Numbered from the stretch's first letter, positions 54,297-64,000 are shown. The stretch is DNA of 64,000 nt from Ignavibacteria bacterium (GCA_013177855.1 JABLYA010000002.1:1-64000), one strand, 5' to 3'. Numbers and translations are program-made. Notes: generated by a model from the letters alone, not told the origin.

Positions 54297-57113
54297 TCAC
54301 TTTAACAAGATCATCTTCCTTTCTTTCACAAAGTTATCAGTCACAATTCGATAAACATAAATTCCGCTCGTAAGTCCAGACGCATCAAAAGTTTTCTGGT
54401 GAACTCCTGCTTTCTGAAATTCATCAACCAGTGTTCGGACTTCTCTGCCAAGAATATCATAAACTTTTAGTTGAACTTTTGTATCAATTGGTAAATCATA
54501 AATAATGTGGGTAACTGGATTGAATGGATTCGGATAATTTTGATAAAGCTCAAATTTCTGTGGGAGAATTTCATCAGTCCATTCGACAGATGTTAAAAGT
54601 CCCGGTTCTGGTGCAGGTAATTTTTTAGTAGTATAAATTCTGAATTCACCAGGTTGAAGAGTTATGGTCATTTGAGTATTGGTTACGTTGATGCTGTCAC
54701 CATAAAAGTAATTATACCACCAGCCTGTGTTTTGAAAGTTTGGAGTAACCGATCTTTGAACAACATCAAAATTTCCAACAATTGCAACATTCATTGAATC
54801 GTGATTGAGCCACAATCTTTTAACTGCACCGCTGAAGTCAGTCGTAAAGTTTGTTGTTCTAAAAACATCATAGTTTTTCTTCAGATTAATCAAAGTTGCA
54901 AAAGTTTTGTAAAGTTTATTCCGATTTGCATCGAGAAAATAACCCCAGCGAATTGGTTTTGGACCTGTTCTTCCGTTGTATTCAATAGAATAGTCATAAC
55001 CAAGTTCACCAAACTGCCAGATCATTTTTGGGCCTGGAACAGTAAAGAAGAACGCACCAGCAAGCTTGATTCTTTCAAGTGCAGTCGGAAGACTCTTAAT
55101 GTTATAAGTCCCGCTCGAATTCCCATACATCAAATTTTTATACATTAATCTTTCTTCGTCGTGACTTTCCATATAACCGACAAGATGTGGTTTTGAAAAT
55201 CCACGAGCTTTATAAGAAACTCTTGTAAAATCCGATTTACCTCCATCGTGCCAGCCCATTGTTGCTTCGTTGTAATTATAGTTCATATTGCCCCAGCTTA
55301 GCATTCCGTAATTAGTCAAAACTTGCTCTTCTGAGTCAACAGCGAAATGTTCTAAAATTACATAAGCTGTTGAATCATACTTCCAGATTGAATCAGCATA
55401 TTGCTTTAAGATGTTAATTCTCGATTGATCATATTGTCCCCATAGACCAACATCATTCCCAGAATTTGTTTGAGTAAATCCTTTTGAAAGATCAAATCTA
55501 AATCCATCAACTTTATATTCTTGCAAATAAAATTTTAATGCACGAGTTACAAGCTCTTTTGTTGCTAGACTTTCGTGATTAAAATCATAACCTACATTGT
55601 AAGGATGCTTAGCAATAGGATTAAAGTAAGGACTATTTGCTGCTGGTCTTTGATTGGTTTCATCCCACCACATTCTAACTAAAGATGACTGACCAAAATT
55701 GTGATTGAACACAACATCAAGAATAACGGCAAATCCCATTTGATGAGCTTTATCGATAAAAGCTTTTAAGTCGTTTTTAGTGCCGTAATATTTATCCATT
55801 GCAAAATAAAATGTTGTGTTGTAACCCCAGCTTTCGTTTCCTTCAAACTCATTAATTGGCATTAATTCAATTGCATTAACACCAAGTTGTTTTAAGTAGT
55901 TTAACGTATCTGCTAAAGTTTTATAATCGTGAGAGGCAAGAAAATCTCTCAAAAGCAATTCATAAACAACAAGATCAGTCTTCTGCGGTTTTTGAATTGA
56001 TGGCATTTGCCAGCTGTATTGAGGTTGATTTATTTGAAAAACCGAAACGAGATGAGTTGTTTTTCCAAATGGATAAGGTTTTAAATTAGGATAAACCGAT
56101 GGCGGGATGTACTGATCATTCCAAGGATCTAAAACTTTTTCTGTAAACGGATCAGCTACTTTCAATTTCCCATCTATAAAATACTGATAAGCATATTCCT
56201 CATTTGGATTTAAGTTATCTATCTGGATCCAGTATCGATTTCCATCGGGAGTCCTTTTCATATAATAGTTGGGGTCAACTTCCCAGTTTGTGAAATCTCC
56301 AATCACATAAACATAATTTTTAAATGGTGCATAGAGACAAAGAATTACAGAATTACTATCAATTACATTCACTCCGTCCTGAATTCCAGGTGGAAGTGCA
56401 ACTGTTTGAACAGGAGATCTTACGATAAAGTAATTTGAATCAACTTTTGTATTTCCTAAACTGTCAATTGCAACAGCTCTCAAATTATATCTGCCATAAT
56501 TGAAGAACATCATCGTTCGACTTAAATAATTAGTATCCGTCTGAGCAATTAAAGAATCATTTAAGTAAAGTTTAAGATTTACAGAACTTGCGGAAACTGC
56601 CGTGATTGTAAAATTCTGAGCTGTATTAATTATAGTTCCCTTTTCAATCGGACTTAAGAAACGAACATTTAAACCTGGTTTATAAAGCGGAAGAAATATA
56701 TCACTTCCATCTGCATCACGACCAACTTTGCTTCCATCAGCATTTCGAAAAACAAACGCAAGTTTCAAAATATCTTCAGAATCAGGCACTCCATAATACT
56801 GCGGAATATTGATTGTGATTCTCCAGATATTATTTCCGATATATTGAATTGGTGGTTGATTTGCTGGTGAACCCCAGGTTGTCTTTACATATCTCCAATC
56901 ATTTGGATGACGACTCAGGTTGGTAATCACACCAGTATGAACATAAATTGGAAAAACACCAATTAGTGCACCATTCCCTTTTGTCACATCATAATCAATT
57001 GTGATTACATCATTTCTTGTTGCAAAGTACGGCGTCCATTGAAGCACTTGAGAAAAAGCACTGACTGTAAACGTTAATGCAAAAATCAGAACAAAAAATA
57101 ATTTTGATTTCAT
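54297..57113 (-). CDS. Secreted alpha-amylase family protein (GH13) with T9SS sorting domain
   Basis: The 938-residue protein has a signal peptide. The domain order is an N-terminal starch-binding-like beta domain (about 25-130), a bacterial Ig-like segment (about 150-235), a CBM48-type domain (about 250-360), then the GH13 barrel (about 375-780). Its motifs are VILDVVFNHNF, nucleophile in GFRFDLSK (about 538), acid in VILEHFAV (about 587) and ESHDEER (about 650). It ends with a T9SS sorting domain (NYPNPFNPVTHIIY..., from about 853). It should hydrolyse alpha-glucans at the cell surface, feeding MalQ inside. It overlaps the nuclease gene by 4 bp. Confidence 0.95.
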   Translation of the reverse strand: MKSKLFFVLIFALTFTVSAFSQVLQWTPYFATRNDVITIDYDVTKGNGALIGVFPIYVHTGVITNLSRHPNDWRYVKTTWGSPANQPPIQYIGNNIWRITINIPQYYGVPDSEDILKLAFVFRNADGSKVGRDADGSDIFLPLYKPGLNVRFLSPIEKGTIINTAQNFTITAVSASSVNLKLYLNDSLIAQTDTNYLSRTMMFFNYGRYNLRAVAIDSLGNTKVDSNYFIVRSPVQTVALPPGIQDGVNVIDSNSVILCLYAPFKNYVYVIGDFTNWEVDPNYYMKRTPDGNRYWIQIDNLNPNEEYAYQYFIDGKLKVADPFTEKVLDPWNDQYIPPSVYPNLKPYPFGKTTHLVSVFQINQPQYSWQMPSIQKPQKTDLVVYELLLRDFLASHDYKTLADTLNYLKQLGVNAIELMPINEFEGNESWGYNTTFYFAMDKYYGTKNDLKAFIDKAHQMGFAVILDVVFNHNFGQSSLVRMWWDETNQRPAANSPYFNPIAKHPYNVGYDFNHESLATKELVTRALKFYLQEYKVDGFRFDLSKGFTQTNSGNDVGLWGQYDQSRINILKQYADSIWKYDSTAYVILEHFAVDSEEQVLTNYGMLSWGNMNYNYNEATMGWHDGGKSDFTRVSYKARGFSKPHLVGYMESHDEERLMYKNLMYGNSSGTYNIKSLPTALERIKLAGAFFFTVPGPKMIWQFGELGYDYSIEYNGRTGPKPIRWGYFLDANRNKLYKTFATLINLKKNYDVFRTTNFTTDFSGAVKRLWLNHDSMNVAIVGNFDVVQRSVTPNFQNTGWWYNYFYGDSINVTNTQMTITLQPGEFRIYTTKKLPAPEPGLLTSVEWTDEILPQKFELYQNYPNPFNPVTHIIYDLPIDTKVQLKVYDILGREVRTLVDEFQKAGVHQKTFDASGLTSGIYVYRIVTDNFVKERKMILLK

Positions 57114-58246
57114 TTAATATACTCCATCTTTTTGGATTCAGAGTAATCACCAATTGTAATTGTATAAATGTAAGTGCCTGAACTCAACTTATGATAATTC
57201 CCATCAAACTCTATTTGATGATAGCCATCAGAATTAATCTGATTCTTAATCGATGTAATTTCTCTTCCGAGTGTATCAGTAACTTTAAATGTCAAAATTT
57301 TACCAACAAAATCTTTTGGAACAAAAAATCGAATTTGTGTTGAATAATTAAAGGGATTGGGATAATTCTGATACAAAGTAAATTTCGATGGTATCAAACT
57401 TAATTCTTCAACTAATGTTTGAGGAAGTTCTGGACTTCCAGCATTGATCCAGGCTGTATAAATTAATGAAGCAAGTCGGACGCTGGCTTTCTGAAAGAGA
57501 TATTTTGTAAAATCCTGTGAGTAATTCCATAAAGTTGAATAATAAGTTTCACTGTTTGTATTCCCAGCAATTGATTTTGCAATACTATCAGCTCTCAATA
57601 AATCATCGAGATATGAATATGATTCAAAAAGATAATTAAAAATAAAATCGAGTGGATCCTGAACATAAGTTATACCTTCCGTAGAGATTGTAATTTCACT
57701 CTGATATCGGTTAATCATTTGAGTTTCATATCTCGAATGTATTCCTCTCTGACCCGTGTATTGTCCATCATAATTCCGCGTGATATGAAGCGGTTGATGT
57801 CCATCTGCAACATAGTGACCTAAATCAGCGGCAATTAATTTTGCTCTGTCCCAATCTTTTCTTTGTAATGCTGCAGTTAAAGAATCAACTGTTGTTTTTG
57901 TCGCCCATGGCAAAATTCCTTGCTGCCACACATAATCCCAGCCATAACGATTAATCAAAGTATCAATTGAATAAGGGAAATTACCTGATAGAAATTCCTG
58001 ATAATTATCTATGTCGATAAAATGTTTATTTCCTTCAGTTGGGTCGGAGCTCTTACGGTAATCAGCATCAGATGCGTGTTGAGCCAAAAATTCTGACCAG
58101 CTGGCATAACCTACCATAGACGATGGAAAATGTTTGGTCGAATTTCGATTGATTATGCTGTGACCAACACTTCCCCAACCAAAAATTTCTTGAACAATTA
58201 AAAATAAAAGTACCAATGATAGAACGACTGAAATAATTTTTTTCAT
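57110..58246 (-). CDS. Secreted zinc-dependent S1/P1-type nuclease or phospholipase C-like protein with T9SS domain
   Basis: The 378-residue protein has a signal peptide before GWGSVGHSIINRN; in this family the mature protein begins with the zinc-binding Trp, which fits cleavage before WGSVGH. Further zinc ligands appear in SDADYRKSSD, NKHFIDID, DLGHYVADGHQPLH and GIHSRYE. The last motif ends in Glu, as in zinc phospholipases C, where S1/P1 nucleases usually have Asp, so the substrate (nucleic acid or phospholipid) is open. Residues about 285-378 form a T9SS sorting domain (NYPNPFNYSTQIRF). It overlaps the amylase gene by 4 bp and follows the YjbQ gene by 2 bp. Confidence 0.87.
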   Translation of the reverse strand: MKKIISVVLSLVLLFLIVQEIFGWGSVGHSIINRNSTKHFPSSMVGYASWSEFLAQHASDADYRKSSDPTEGNKHFIDIDNYQEFLSGNFPYSIDTLINRYGWDYVWQQGILPWATKTTVDSLTAALQRKDWDRAKLIAADLGHYVADGHQPLHITRNYDGQYTGQRGIHSRYETQMINRYQSEITISTEGITYVQDPLDFIFNYLFESYSYLDDLLRADSIAKSIAGNTNSETYYSTLWNYSQDFTKYLFQKASVRLASLIYTAWINAGSPELPQTLVEELSLIPSKFTLYQNYPNPFNYSTQIRFFVPKDFVGKILTFKVTDTLGREITSIKNQINSDGYHQIEFDGNYHKLSSGTYIYTITIGDYSESKKMEYIK

Positions 58247-58248
58247 TT

Positions 58249-58668
58249 TTATTCTCCAATAATTTGAACGATTATTCTTCTCTGTCTTGCACGATTATCA
58301 AAGTCAACAAAAATTATTTGCTGCCAGGTTCCAAGTAATAAATGTCCCTTTGAAAACGGAATTTGAATTGAAGCACCAAGCATAGAGGCTCTTAAATGAG
58401 CATAGCCATTCCCATCTCCCCATGTTTTATCGTGATGATAAGGACGATTGGAAGGAATTAGTTTTTCAAAAAGTTCGGGTAAGTCTTTTAATAATCCAGG
58501 TTCGTATTCAATTGTTGTAATTCCTGCTGTTGAACCGACAGCGAAAACGAGAACATTCCCTTCTTTTAGTCCGCTTTTCGTAATTACTTCTTGAACTTTT
58601 GTAGTTATGTCTATTATGTCAGTATTTCCACGAGTGTTGATTTCAATTTTATCAGTCAAAATTTTCAT
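58249..58668 (-). CDS. YjbQ/UPF0047 family protein (secondary thiamine-phosphate synthase type)
   Basis: The 139-residue protein shows VFAVGSTAGITTIEYEPGL, the metal-like motif HHDKTWGDGNGYAHLRASMLGAS, and LLLGTWQQIIFVDFDNRARQRRI. These are the signature of UPF0047. The family has a weak thiamine phosphate synthase activity in E. coli; the natural role is unsettled. It heads a tightly packed three-gene run with the nuclease and amylase. Confidence 0.95.
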   Translation of the reverse strand: MKILTDKIEINTRGNTDIIDITTKVQEVITKSGLKEGNVLVFAVGSTAGITTIEYEPGLLKDLPELFEKLIPSNRPYHHDKTWGDGNGYAHLRASMLGASIQIPFSKGHLLLGTWQQIIFVDFDNRARQRRIIVQIIGE

Positions 58669-58928
58669 ATATGATCATTCCTGAATTGTTATACATAATT
58701 TTCTAAATATAAGATAAATAGATTGGAAAATATTTAGAAACGAGTAATACTAATCGAATATCTCAAATTAGTGGGATATTATCTTGATTATGTTTATTCT
58801 CAATCTTTCTTATAAAATGCATTAGATGTCTCTCTGATTTAGTATTCTTTTCAAAATTTGTTGACAAGTTGCTTCCTTCTATAGTATTGTAGTTTTAAAA
58901 ATAATTTCCTTCATTTATCTTGAAATTG

Positions 58929-59663
58929 ATGAAAGCATTTTTAATCCTTTTGATTACATTCATCTCGATCAAAAATACATCCGGTCAAGAAGCTGATTAT
59001 TTTGTCTATCATCAAAACCTATTTGATGTTAGCTTTAATTTAAATTACATCACTGGAGCAAAGGTCTATTTGACCCCACGCGCTTCTGATCCAGATTTAA
59101 GAAATCTTTATTATACCTTCGATGGATTTTTAAGTTATTCATTTGAATTAAAGGCAAATGTCTGGAATAATTATGTTTATGCAGGTTTAAGCGGTGAATA
59201 TTTGAAAGCATCAGAATTATTGTATTCTGTACGAGCGTTGGTAGATAATTTACCAAGAACACTTCAGGTTGAGGAAAGTTTTTACTTGTATCCAATTGAG
59301 ATAATTGCTTATTATATTTTCCCGTTCAGTCGAGATTGGTATAAAGCTTATATGGGCGCAGGTTTCGGAGTCTATTACGGTAAGTATGAAAGAAAAATCT
59401 TCAATCTTAAATCTGAAAGCAGAATTTCCAGACTTGATTATGGAATTCTTGTTAATGTTGGGGCGGATATAAATTTAATTCATGACTTAAGTTTAAAAAT
59501 TGAAATGAAGTTTCGTGACCCTGAACTTGAATTCAAAAACACTTTTCCCGAGACACAAACTACAATCAATGGCAGCAATGTTCAGCTCTTCGAGAAAACT
59601 TTTTATACAAAAATTAATGTAGATGGAATAAACCTCATTTTAGGTTTGAATTACAGATTTTGA
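58929..59663 (+). CDS. Small outer-membrane beta-barrel protein
   Basis: The 244-residue protein starts at ATG 58929; the in-frame TTG at 58920 would add three residues and has no better ribosome site. The signal peptide is MKAFLILLITFISIKNTSGQ. Eight to ten amphipathic strands follow (FDGFLSYSFELKANVWNNYVYAGLSGEY; YKAYMGAGFGVYYGKYERK), ending KINVDGINLILGLNYRF, the C-terminal Phe typical of barrel proteins. I do not recognise a specific family; it resembles the OmpA/OmpW-like porin-family fold. No partner gene is evident. Confidence 0.75.
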   Translation: MKAFLILLITFISIKNTSGQEADYFVYHQNLFDVSFNLNYITGAKVYLTPRASDPDLRNLYYTFDGFLSYSFELKANVWNNYVYAGLSGEYLKASELLYSVRALVDNLPRTLQVEESFYLYPIEIIAYYIFPFSRDWYKAYMGAGFGVYYGKYERKIFNLKSESRISRLDYGILVNVGADINLIHDLSLKIEMKFRDPELEFKNTFPETQTTINGSNVQLFEKTFYTKINVDGINLILGLNYRF

Positions 59664-59756
59664 GATATTTGTCTCGGTAAAAATTTTTTTAACCCGTATA
59701 AAATTTTATCAATTTCTCATTAAATCAAACAAGATCTGAAATAAGTGGAGGAATAA

Positions 59757-60389
59757 ATGCAGGATAAATGGAACGAAAGATTTTCGAGCGAAGAATATGT
59801 ATATGGTAAAGAGCCAAATATTTTTTTGAAAGAGTTTTATGAACTTAATCCATCTTTATTTAAGAATCCTGTTTTAATGTTGGGCGATGGTGAGGGAAGA
59901 AATGGAGTCTATTTAGCCACCAGAGGTCTCGATGTCTCTTCTCTTGATTATGCTGAAATGGGACTTCGAAAAGCAAAAAAATTAGCAGAAGAAAAAAACG
60001 TGGATTTAAAAACCATTTTATCCGATGTAAACGAATTTGATTTCGGTAAAGAAAAGTGGGGAACGATCGTTTTAATTTTTTTACACTTGACTAAGGATGA
60101 AAGAAAAAATCTGTACTCAAAAATCAAAGATGCTTTAATCCCGGATGGATTATTTTTTATGGAAGTATTTTCAGTCGATCAATTGAATTATAATTCCGGC
60201 GGACCAAGTTTGCCTGAATTACTTTATACAAAAGAAGAACTAGAGAAAGAATTTAAGAAACCATTTGATGGTTATCGATTTGAAATAATTATTTCAGAGC
60301 AAAAAGTAGTCTTACTCCATGAGGGAAAACTTCATGAAGGTGAAGGTTCAGTTGTAAGATTTGTTTGTAGAAAAGTAAAAGAGGAATAA
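59757..60389 (+). CDS. Class I SAM-dependent methyltransferase
   Basis: The 210-residue protein resembles TehB/thiopurine-type methyltransferases: WNERFSSEEYVYGKEPN start, motif I VLMLGDGEGRNGVYLA (usually LDLGCGEGRNA), then LDYAEMGLRKAKKLA and the motif IV-like IFLHLTKDER. The substrate cannot be named. GTGGAGG stands upstream of ATG, and thyX follows 3 bp after the stop, so they are in one unit. Confidence 0.88.
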   Translation: MQDKWNERFSSEEYVYGKEPNIFLKEFYELNPSLFKNPVLMLGDGEGRNGVYLATRGLDVSSLDYAEMGLRKAKKLAEEKNVDLKTILSDVNEFDFGKEKWGTIVLIFLHLTKDERKNLYSKIKDALIPDGLFFMEVFSVDQLNYNSGGPSLPELLYTKEELEKEFKKPFDGYRFEIIISEQKVVLLHEGKLHEGEGSVVRFVCRKVKEE

Positions 60390-60392
60390 AAA

Positions 60393-61253
60393 ATGGCTCG
60401 AGTGATTAATCCAAAAGCTGAAGAATTGCTTGATAAAGAATTTAAAGTTTTAAATCATGGCTTTGTTCGTCTTGTTGATTATATGGGTGGAGATGAATCA
60501 ATTGTTCAAGCAGCAAGAGTAAGCTACGGTAAAGGTACCAAAACAGTCAGTGAAGATCGAACTTTAATTCGTTATTTGATGAGACATCAACATACAACAC
60601 CTTTTGAAATGGTTGAATTAAAATTTCACATCAAACTTCCAATTTTTGTTGCAAGACAATGGATCAGACACCGAACTGCAAATGTGAATGAATACTCTGG
60701 AAGATATTCCATAATGCCAGAAGAATTTTATGTCCCTGAAGAGTCAGTTATTAAATATCAAAGTACATTAAATAAACAGGGAAGAGATAGCGAAGAAGTT
60801 CCTCCTGAAATTCGAAAGAGAGTTCTGGAAATTTTGCTTCAAGAACAGAGATCAGCTTTTAATGGCTATCAAGAAATGCTTGAATATAACATTGCTCGTG
60901 AACTTGCAAGGATAAATCTTCCTTTGTCTCTTTACACTCAATGGTATTGGAAAATAGATTTACACAATCTGTTTCACTTCCTGAAACTTAGAATGGATAA
61001 ACACGCACAATATGAAATTAGAGTTTATGCTGAGAAAATGGCTGAAATTGTAAAAGCTGTAGTTCCGATAGCTTATGAAGCATTTGAAGATTATGTTCTT
61101 AATTCAGTGACTTTTTCAAAAAATGAACTGCTTCTTCTGAAAAAATATTTACCTGAAAAAATCGATGAAGAAGAAATTGAAAAACTTGATTTCTCCAAAT
61201 ATGAAAAATCTGAGTTCTTCGATAAATTGAAAAAAGTTTCTGAACTGAAATAA
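60393..61253 (+). CDS. thyX: FAD-dependent thymidylate synthase
   Basis: The 286-residue flavoenzyme makes dTMP from dUMP using methylene-tetrahydrofolate and NADPH. The ThyX signature [15 protein letters not shown] occurs at about residues 92-106, with substrate-binding motifs [16 protein letters not shown] before it and [18 protein letters not shown] after. Length is larger than many ThyX (about 220-250) owing to the C-terminal helical tail. No thyA is in the window. It lies 3 bp after the methyltransferase gene. Confidence 0.96.
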   Translation: MARVINPKAEELLDKEFKVLNHGFVRLVDYMGGDESIVQAARVSYGKGTKTVSEDRTLIRYLMRHQHTTPFEMVELKFHIKLPIFVARQWIRHRTANVNEYSGRYSIMPEEFYVPEESVIKYQSTLNKQGRDSEEVPPEIRKRVLEILLQEQRSAFNGYQEMLEYNIARELARINLPLSLYTQWYWKIDLHNLFHFLKLRMDKHAQYEIRVYAEKMAEIVKAVVPIAYEAFEDYVLNSVTFSKNELLLLKKYLPEKIDEEEIEKLDFSKYEKSEFFDKLKKVSELK

Positions 61254-61522
61254 CGATTTAGTTTTCTTTTCCTAGCGAGTTATTTCTTTTTAAGAAAATT
61301 AATTTTTATAATTTCATTGCTTCCGATACGAATTTGATAAGTAGTAATGTTGTGGGAAGAAACCGAAAGCAATTAAAGGAGTAAACGCAATAAATTTAGA
61401 TTGAATATTTGTGAATTGATTGTGATTTGCTTTTTCAATTAGCTAAAAATTTTTCTCACAAACATTAACTTGAATTAATTCATTTGTTTAATTAGTTTCA
61501 CAAAAGAAAAAAACAAGAAGAT

Positions 61523-62962
61523 ATGAAAGATAATTTTGACGACAATTTTTTTGATGATTTCGACGGTGACTCTGAAGAATTTGATGATAGTGAATATCAA
61601 GAGGATTTAGCGTCCCTGAACGAGTTCTACAGGTCTGTTAAATCCAATCCTGTCGTATATGATTTAGATTCACTGGAAGATTATATCGGTCTTGCCCTTG
61701 AACTCGGTGAATTTGAGATTGGGCTTGAACTTACCGAAGCCTATTTGAAATTTTCAAATTATGATGCAGAAATCTGGCAAAAAAAAGGAATATTCCATTC
61801 TTATCTTGGTGATTTTGAAGAAGCTGAAGAATCACTTAAAAAAGCATATTCATTAAATCCGACCGACATCGAAACAATTTTGAATTTAGCTTCTATTTAC
61901 GAAAAACTTTCTATTCCAGACCAAGAATTATATTATCTTGAACAGGCTGTTCAACTTGCTCCCGATAATTCAGATGTAAAAATGCAATTAGTTTATTTTT
62001 ATGAGGATAATGATTTCGATAAAGCTGTTCAGGTTTTGAACGAAATGATTGAAAACGATCCTGAAAATATTGAGTTATTAAGCGAGCTCGCTTACTGCTA
62101 TGAACTTTACGAGTACTATGACGATGCAATTAAAACTTATCAGAGAATTTTAGAAATTGAACCATACAATCATTTAATTTATTACAACCTTGGAGTTGCT
62201 TATTCAGAGAAGAAAGAATGGAACAATGCGATTGAAAGTTTCAAATTCGCAATCGCTATTAATGAAGAATTTTCTTCAGCTCACTTTAATTTAGGATACA
62301 CTTATGCTTCATTGGGCAATCACAAAGAAGCAATTGAATGTTATAGAAGAACACTTGAACTTGATCCTGATGATTATTCAGCCTGGTATAATCTGGGAGT
62401 TAGTTATGAGGAGTTGGGTGATCTTTATAAAGCTCTGAATGCATATACAAAATCAATCGATATAAATCCTCAAAACACAAATTCGTACATCGCAAGAGGT
62501 TATTGTTACAACGAACTTGGGAAAACTCAACTGGCTATTAATGATTTCGATAAAGCGATTGAAATTAGCCCTGATGATAAAGCTGGATGGATTGCAAAAG
62601 GTGATCTCGAATATTCTCTCGGTAATTTAAGCGAAGCAATTATAAATTATCTAAAAGCAATTGAACTTGATCCATACGATCCCGAACCTTATTTGAATGT
62701 GGCCAGTACTTATTACGAACTCGGCAATATTCAATTTGCATTAAAATATTATGATGACTGTATATCTTATTGTCCCTACGTCACTGAGCCATATTACCAA
62801 AAAGCGAAGATATTAATTTTGCTGAATCAGACTAACGATGCATTTAGATATTTAGAAGAAAGTTTCAGACTCGATAAAGAAAAGCAATCACAATTTGAGA
62901 AAGAATTTCCTGATATCGCCTCAACAAAGGATTATCAAAAAAGATTTAATAAAAGAAGTTAG
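61523..62962 (+). CDS. Tetratricopeptide repeat protein
   Basis: The 479-residue protein has an acidic N-terminus (about 30 residues of Asp/Glu-Phe), then 10-11 TPR units from about residue 80 to 465, with the pattern W/AxxLGxxYxxxGxxxxAixxYxxAixixP. No signal peptide or catalytic domain. It probably acts as a protein-protein scaffold. It is a single gene with 269 bp of unexplained AT-rich sequence upstream. Confidence 0.9.
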   Translation: MKDNFDDNFFDDFDGDSEEFDDSEYQEDLASLNEFYRSVKSNPVVYDLDSLEDYIGLALELGEFEIGLELTEAYLKFSNYDAEIWQKKGIFHSYLGDFEEAEESLKKAYSLNPTDIETILNLASIYEKLSIPDQELYYLEQAVQLAPDNSDVKMQLVYFYEDNDFDKAVQVLNEMIENDPENIELLSELAYCYELYEYYDDAIKTYQRILEIEPYNHLIYYNLGVAYSEKKEWNNAIESFKFAIAINEEFSSAHFNLGYTYASLGNHKEAIECYRRTLELDPDDYSAWYNLGVSYEELGDLYKALNAYTKSIDINPQNTNSYIARGYCYNELGKTQLAINDFDKAIEISPDDKAGWIAKGDLEYSLGNLSEAIINYLKAIELDPYDPEPYLNVASTYYELGNIQFALKYYDDCISYCPYVTEPYYQKAKILILLNQTNDAFRYLEESFRLDKEKQSQFEKEFPDIASTKDYQKRFNKRS

Positions 62963-63092
62963 ATCTAAAATCATTCTTCCATCTATCAACTTTATTTTAA
63001 ATCCAATAAAAATCTCATTAATCCTTTAAGTCCTCACTTAGTAAAAAAAGCCTCTTATAATTAAATTTGAAAAATTAAATAAGGAGATTAAA

Positions 63093-64000
63093 GTGATTAT
63101 AGGCATTCCAAAAGAAATTTATCCCGGCGAAAATCGCGTAGCGATGGTTCCAGATGTTGCCGGTAAATTGATTAAAAAAGGATTTGATGTCTTAATCGAA
63201 ACCAATGCAGGACTTAACGCTGGCTTCACGAATGAAGAATATGAAAAAGTCGGTGTTAAAGTCTTAGATGATTTAAAAGAACTTTATTCTAAATCGGACA
63301 TCGTTTTAAAAGTCCAGAGACCCGTAGAACATCCGCAGTATGGTAAGAATGAATTAGAATTGATGAAACCAGGTTCACTACTGATTACATTTATGTATTC
63401 GCTTCATTATCCCGAACTTGCAAAGAAGGCAGCAGAGCTTGGTATTAATGTCATCTCGATGGATGCAATTCCACGAACAACTCTTGCCCAACCAATGGAT
63501 GCTTTAAGTTCTCAGGCTAATTTAGCTGGTTACAAAGCTGTTATTCTTGCTGCAAATCATCTTCACAAAATTTTCCCATTACTCATGACAGCTGCTGGAA
63601 CAATTTCACCTGCTAAAGTTGTGATTATGGGAGCCGGAGTTGCTGGTCTTCAAGCACTCGGTACAGCAAAAAGATTGGGCGCTAATGTATGGGTTTCTGA
63701 TATCAGACCAGCTGTCAAAGAAGAAGTTCAAAGTCTTGGCGGGAAGTTCATTGAAGTTGAAACTGATGAATCAATGCAAGATGAAGGTGGATATGCAAAA
63801 GAGGCTTCACCAGAATTTTTAAGAAGACAGCAGGAATTAATTGCAAAACATGTTTCTGAAGCTGATATAGTTATCACAACAGCCCTTGTTCCTGGAAAAA
63901 GAGCTCCGTTATTAATTACAGAACAAATGATCAAAAATATGAAGCCTGGTTCGGTTGTACTTGATATGGCAGTTGGATTTGGAGGTAATGTTGAAATAAG
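63093..64000 (+). CDS. pntA: NAD(P) transhydrogenase alpha subunit, N-terminal part (cut by window end)
   Basis: The frame starts at GTG 63093, with AAGGAG 6 bases upstream, and is open to the window end (302 codons seen). It translates as MIIGIPKEIYPGENRVAMVP..., followed by SMDAIPRTTLAQPMDALSSQANLAGYKAV, typical of the PntA/PntAA subunit rather than alanine dehydrogenase. The Rossmann motif GAGVAGLQALGTAKRLGA with IRPAVKEEVQSLGGKF follows. It moves hydride between NAD(H) and NADP(H) with proton translocation when combined with the beta subunit, expected just beyond the edge. TAAATTTG at 63062-63069 is a candidate -7 element. Confidence 0.93.
   Translation, partial: MIIGIPKEIYPGENRVAMVPDVAGKLIKKGFDVLIETNAGLNAGFTNEEYEKVGVKVLDDLKELYSKSDIVLKVQRPVEHPQYGKNELELMKPGSLLITFMYSLHYPELAKKAAELGINVISMDAIPRTTLAQPMDALSSQANLAGYKAVILAANHLHKIFPLLMTAAGTISPAKVVIMGAGVAGLQALGTAKRLGANVWVSDIRPAVKEEVQSLGGKFIEVETDESMQDEGGYAKEASPEFLRRQQELIAKHVSEADIVITTALVPGKRAPLLITEQMIKNMKPGSVVLDMAVGFGGNVEI

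Noticed and set aside
61254-61522. tRNA or small RNA between thyX and the TPR gene
   Set aside because: No cloverleaf-like arms or strong hairpin; ordinary AT-rich spacer.

Overview
The window looks like a chromosome segment of a free-living member of the Bacteroidota/Chlorobiota/Ignavibacteriota group, most likely an Ignavibacteria-type bacterium. The base composition is strongly AT-rich. At least four secreted proteins end in the type IX secretion (T9SS) sorting domain with the NYPNPFNPxT signature typical of that group. There are also DUF4402 and DUF3078 proteins, a carboxypeptidase-regulatory TonB receptor, and start sites often lacking a clear Shine-Dalgarno sequence. The assignment rests on protein flavour; no rRNA or tRNA gene was found.

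Layout. 1-1385 holds no gene: a five-unit tandem repeat (period 53-55 bp) is followed by many short palindromes. 1386-6784: DUF3078 outer-membrane protein, Ste24-like M48 protease, S9 prolyl oligopeptidase and a MarR regulator with a cysteine-rich tail. 6822-10689 (minus): lipoprotein, beta-hydroxyacid dehydrogenase and PriA. 11027-13592 (minus): Zn/Cd/Pb-type P-ATPase with a small upstream gene. 13646-16617 (plus): MFS transporter, SRPBCC protein, a GT2-like protein that has lost its DxD motif, and a CDP-alcohol phosphatidyltransferase. 16721-26477 (plus): phosphohexomutase, HAD hydrolase, GH38 alpha-mannosidase homologue without the usual nucleophile, GH94 phosphorylase and 4-alpha-glucanotransferase, i.e. 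a glycan/sugar-phosphate module.

26590-33572 (minus): an electron-transfer cluster of outer-membrane barrel, 12-heme periplasmic cytochrome, two multiheme lipoprotein cytochromes and a double-rhodanese lipoprotein, then a tetraheme cytochrome with a MarR regulator. It carries 32 CXXCH motifs plus one CX4CH and one CX3CH, the architecture of a porin-cytochrome conduit for extracellular electron transfer. 33872-39040: a 56-aa gene absent from length-filtered gene calls, ornithine aminotransferase, zinc-ribbon coiled-coil protein, Nif3-like protein, IspG and a DJ-1/PfpI protein.

39112-45059 (minus): three secreted pilin-like subunits (two DUF4402), a PapD-like chaperone and a 1201-aa usher-like barrel with extra domains at both ends. 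This is a divergent chaperone-usher system and the strongest candidate for an undescribed machine here. 45155-49587 (minus): TonB-dependent receptor plus T9SS beta-helix-like protein, preceded by five 11-bp-periodic TT(A/T)A(C/T) half-sites (49628-49676) that look like a Pho box, suggesting phosphate-starvation control. 50106-64000: T9SS surface protein, URO-D family protein, a coupled YjbQ / Zn-nuclease / secreted amylase operon, a small barrel, a methyltransferase with ThyX, a TPR protein, and the start of the NAD(P) transhydrogenase alpha subunit, cut by the window edge.
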